Assembly: GCF_014117265.1 (NCBI RefSeq)
Contig: NZ_CP059833.1
Coordinates: forward strand, 1,705,069 to 1,769,068
DNA from: Corynebacterium hindlerae
GTDB lineage: Bacteria; Actinomycetota; Actinomycetes; Mycobacteriales; Mycobacteriaceae
Length of the DNA stretch: 64,000 nt
Reading direction: 5' to 3'
Shown: in pieces, positions 62,242 through 64,000 of the stretch
Layout of the letters: every line of letters starts with the position of its first letter
Position numbering within the stretch: position 1 is the first letter of the stretch
Position numbers and translations under genes: made by a program
Notes under the pieces: generated by a model
What the model was told of the DNA's origin: nothing
Database searches by the model: none
What the model saw: the letters and a program-made list of their open reading frames with translations, nothing else

Positions 62242-63039
62242 TTACGCCTCCTGCGCTGGTGCGTCGGTGCGCTGCCAGAGGAACTCAGTGATCACATGCT
62301 CTTTTTCCAGGCCCTTGCCTTCGAATTTGGTGATTACTTGGCGGTCCGTGAGCTGCGGGCACTCCGGCCACGGCCAGCCCTTGAACTCGAGCAACGGCTC
62401 CACATGGACCAATTCTTGGATCCATTCCGCGTAGTCAGCGTGGTCGGTGGCCACGTGAAGAACACCACCTGGCTTCAGGCGAGTGGCGATCAGATGCAGC
62501 ACACCGGACTGGATGATGCGGCGCTTGTGGTGGCGTGCCTTCGGCCATGGGTCTGGGAAGTAAATGCGGACACCATCGAGCGACTGCTCTGGCAGCATGC
62601 GGTTGAGAACTTCGACGCCGTCGCCACGTACGAGCCGGATGTTGCTGAGGTTTTCGCGGACCGCAGCGCCCATCAGCTTAGCCAGGCCCGGCTTGTAGAT
62701 TTCACAAGCAATGATGTTCGTGTCTGCTTCGAGTGGTGCCATGGCGGCGGTAGAAGTGCCGGTGCCGGAGCCGATTTCGAGGATCGTCTTAGCTCCGGTG
62801 CGACCGAACCATTCGTCTAGGTCAATGACCTCGTCGGCGAGAACTTTGCCCATGGCTGGCCAGTTCTCGTCCCACATCTTGGTTTGATTGGGGGTTAGGG
62901 TTCCGCGACGGAAACTCATGGAGCCCAGGCGCGGGTAGTCCAAGCCGTCGTTGAATTCGGACTGGAGCGGGCGACCGAAAGGGACGTTGCCAACAGTGGT
63001 GCCGTGCGAATCGGAATGAGAAGAATCAGTATTATGCAT
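62242..63039 (-). CDS. trmB: tRNA (guanine-N7-)-methyltransferase
   Basis: Methylates G46 of the tRNA variable loop using S-adenosylmethionine. The 265-residue protein has the SAM motif [15 protein letters not shown] (about 90-104), the [15 protein letters not shown] signature of TrmB, and [16 protein letters not shown]. It is the first gene of the trmB-NYN-mmpL3 run. No ribosome site precedes the ATG; CAAAAT lies 8 nt upstream, so it may be leaderless. Confidence 0.94.
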   Translation of the reverse strand: MHNTDSSHSDSHGTTVGNVPFGRPLQSEFNDGLDYPRLGSMSFRRGTLTPNQTKMWDENWPAMGKVLADEVIDLDEWFGRTGAKTILEIGSGTGTSTAAMAPLEADTNIIACEIYKPGLAKLMGAAVRENLSNIRLVRGDGVEVLNRMLPEQSLDGVRIYFPDPWPKARHHKRRIIQSGVLHLIATRLKPGGVLHVATDHADYAEWIQELVHVEPLLEFKGWPWPECPQLTDRQVITKFEGKGLEKEHVITEFLWQRTDAPAQEA

Positions 63040-63117
63040 CGCTGTCTATTTTGCCTTTCCGCCGGTCAAGACACAACATGCAGCTAAAACTTGCAGCTGC
63101 GCAGAAAGTGGGGTGCA

Positions 63118-63153
63118 ATGGCGGGCAAAGGTTGTTGTTTCAGTGGGGGCTGA
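63118..63153 (+). CDS. Possible leader peptide MAGKGCCFSGG
   Basis: An 11-codon frame with two adjacent cysteine codons ends 3 nt before the TTG proposed as the start of the following gene (TGAAAATTG). Short Cys-containing frames ahead of genes act as cysteine-sensing attenuators in mycobacteria. Two cysteines are few, and no promoter is evident, so this is a weak call. Confidence 0.25.
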   Translation: MAGKGCCFSGG

Positions 63154-63156
63154 AAA

Positions 63157-64000
63157 TTGGGGGACATTGGACTTTCACAATTGCGGGAGATAGCTGCCCG
63201 GCACGACTCGCGCCCTGAGGTGGCTGCGGCGCTGCGGCGCAGCCGGGAAATACCTCGGGTAGGTGCGTGCACGCTTGAGGTAGCGTTGCCGATCGAGCTT
63301 CCCGACGCCCACAGCGTCCAGCTCACCTGGCCCGCTATTGGGGTGGACGTGGACGTGATTTTCCTGGTGCATGATGGGCCGCTCAGCGCGCGGGTGCGCG
63401 ACCGGATAGCGGCGGGACCAGCGGAGTTTGTGCTGGTGCCTCGGGCTGCAGAGATCGCGGCGGCGTGGGAAAGCTTGGACCCGGAGGTTATTGAGCGGGC
63501 GCGGGCCCGCAGCTTGTGGCAGGCGCTGGCGGCGATGGGGATTGCCGTTCCGGCTGCGCAGAGCAGTGGTGGACAGGCCGCATCCTGCAGTGTGTCGGTG
63601 GTGGGGCCAGTAGCCGAAGACCGCGAGCGGGTAGCCATGCAGCTTCACGACGCCGGATTCACCCTCGTCGCTAGCCCCGCAGCCGATGTGGTGGTGGCGG
63701 TCGCACCGACCACAGGCTGGGGAGCTGCTGATTTTACGCAGCTAGACAGTGTTTTTGCGCAAGTAGGGCGGGTGGTTGCTACCGCTCCAGTTCCGCGCCA
63801 GGTGTGTCCTGAAGTGTGGGTTGTGACTGAGGAAAACCTTGCCGATGCGGTTTCTCGGTGTGTCGCCTTGCCTCCGCTTGCCCCGCTGCCGACTGCGGTG
63901 CCAGGGGCCTGGGAAAAGGGTGCGGCCCGGTTGGAACGAGTGGGCGGGCACACCGGTTGGGTGGTTCCACTGAGCGACGCACTGGTTATAACCGCTATTA
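63157..64000 (+). CDS. Unrecognised protein, C-terminus beyond the window
   Basis: Open frame from a stop at 63151 to the window edge (at least 281 codons). It starts with TTG 63157 or 63181 and reads LRQ/LREIAARHDSRPEVAAALRRS, then TLEVALPIELPDAHSVQLTWPAI. An alpha/beta region follows with VVVAVAPTTGWGAADFTQLD. Codon use is typical for the window (GC-rich third positions), and the minus-strand frames here are poor, so the plus strand is probably coding. No signal peptide is seen. It is divergent from trmB. I do not recognise the family. Confidence 0.55.
   Translation, partial: MGDIGLSQLREIAARHDSRPEVAAALRRSREIPRVGACTLEVALPIELPDAHSVQLTWPAIGVDVDVIFLVHDGPLSARVRDRIAAGPAEFVLVPRAAEIAAAWESLDPEVIERARARSLWQALAAMGIAVPAAQSSGGQAASCSVSVVGPVAEDRERVAMQLHDAGFTLVASPAADVVVAVAPTTGWGAADFTQLDSVFAQVGRVVATAPVPRQVCPEVWVVTEENLADAVSRCVALPPLAPLPTAVPGAWEKGAARLERVGGHTGWVVPLSDALVITAI

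Overview
This window is chromosomal DNA from a mycolic-acid-containing actinobacterium, almost certainly a Corynebacterium. It holds nearly the complete corynebacterial toolkit for arabinogalactan and trehalose-mycolate synthesis. The proteins match the Mycobacterium tuberculosis loci Rv3777-Rv3811 and Rv0206c-Rv0208c in order and sequence. The mycolyltransferases carry LGFP repeats, and many start codons sit 6-8 nt after a TANNNT -10 box, consistent with the leaderless transcripts common in corynebacteria. I do not assign a species.

Layout. 1-6005 (minus): emb (truncated by the window edge), aftA, dprE2 and dprE1, which make decaprenyl-phosphoryl-arabinose and begin the arabinan. 6073-9306: small unknown genes, a pair of paralogous pRiA4b/IS1096-TnpR-like proteins, and a GtrA-type membrane protein (Rv3789-like). 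9498-12074 (minus): glfT1, wzt and wzm, the galactan initiator and exporter. 12141-15503: a class V aminotransferase-like protein, a GT87 membrane glycosyltransferase and a quinone oxidoreductase. tRNA-Ser(UGA) follows at 15604.

15.7-31.5 kb is the accessory and housekeeping middle: an LcpB-like ligase, an S41 protease, an XRE/DUF2975 pair, a fused tandem TetR-like regulator, a CPBP protein, an amidase, pheA, a phosphatase, a frameshifted secreted protein with a small membrane partner, a zincin, a septum-formation-type protein, a GntR regulator with its own candidate operator, serS, an acyltransferase and a HAD hydrolase. 31.6-36.3 kb: a large LPXTG surface protein and a DedA protein.

36.4-57.5 kb is the mycomembrane assembly block: a peptidoglycan-recognition amidase, glf, an LMW-phosphatase/ArsC-like protein, glfT2, a PAP2 phosphatase and ubiA (decaprenyl-phosphoribose synthesis), mytB and mytA, a DUF732 lipoprotein, a Culp6-like cutinase, then fadD32-pks13-accD (mycolate condensation). 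A 29-codon gene with its own promoter and terminator follows. 57.8-63 kb (minus): DUF3054, an LPG-synthase-like membrane protein, an mmpL3-type TMM exporter, a NYN protein and trmB. The window ends inside an unrecognised gene.

The most interesting items are the stand-alone 29-aa peptide unit at 57.5 kb, the secreted gene with two compensating frameshifts (one in an A8 tract) at 25.1-25.7 kb, the single-chain double TetR, a four-copy GC-rich palindromic repeat with a 42-bp period, two divergent gene pairs whose -10 boxes overlap, and the absence of aftB from its usual place beside ubiA.
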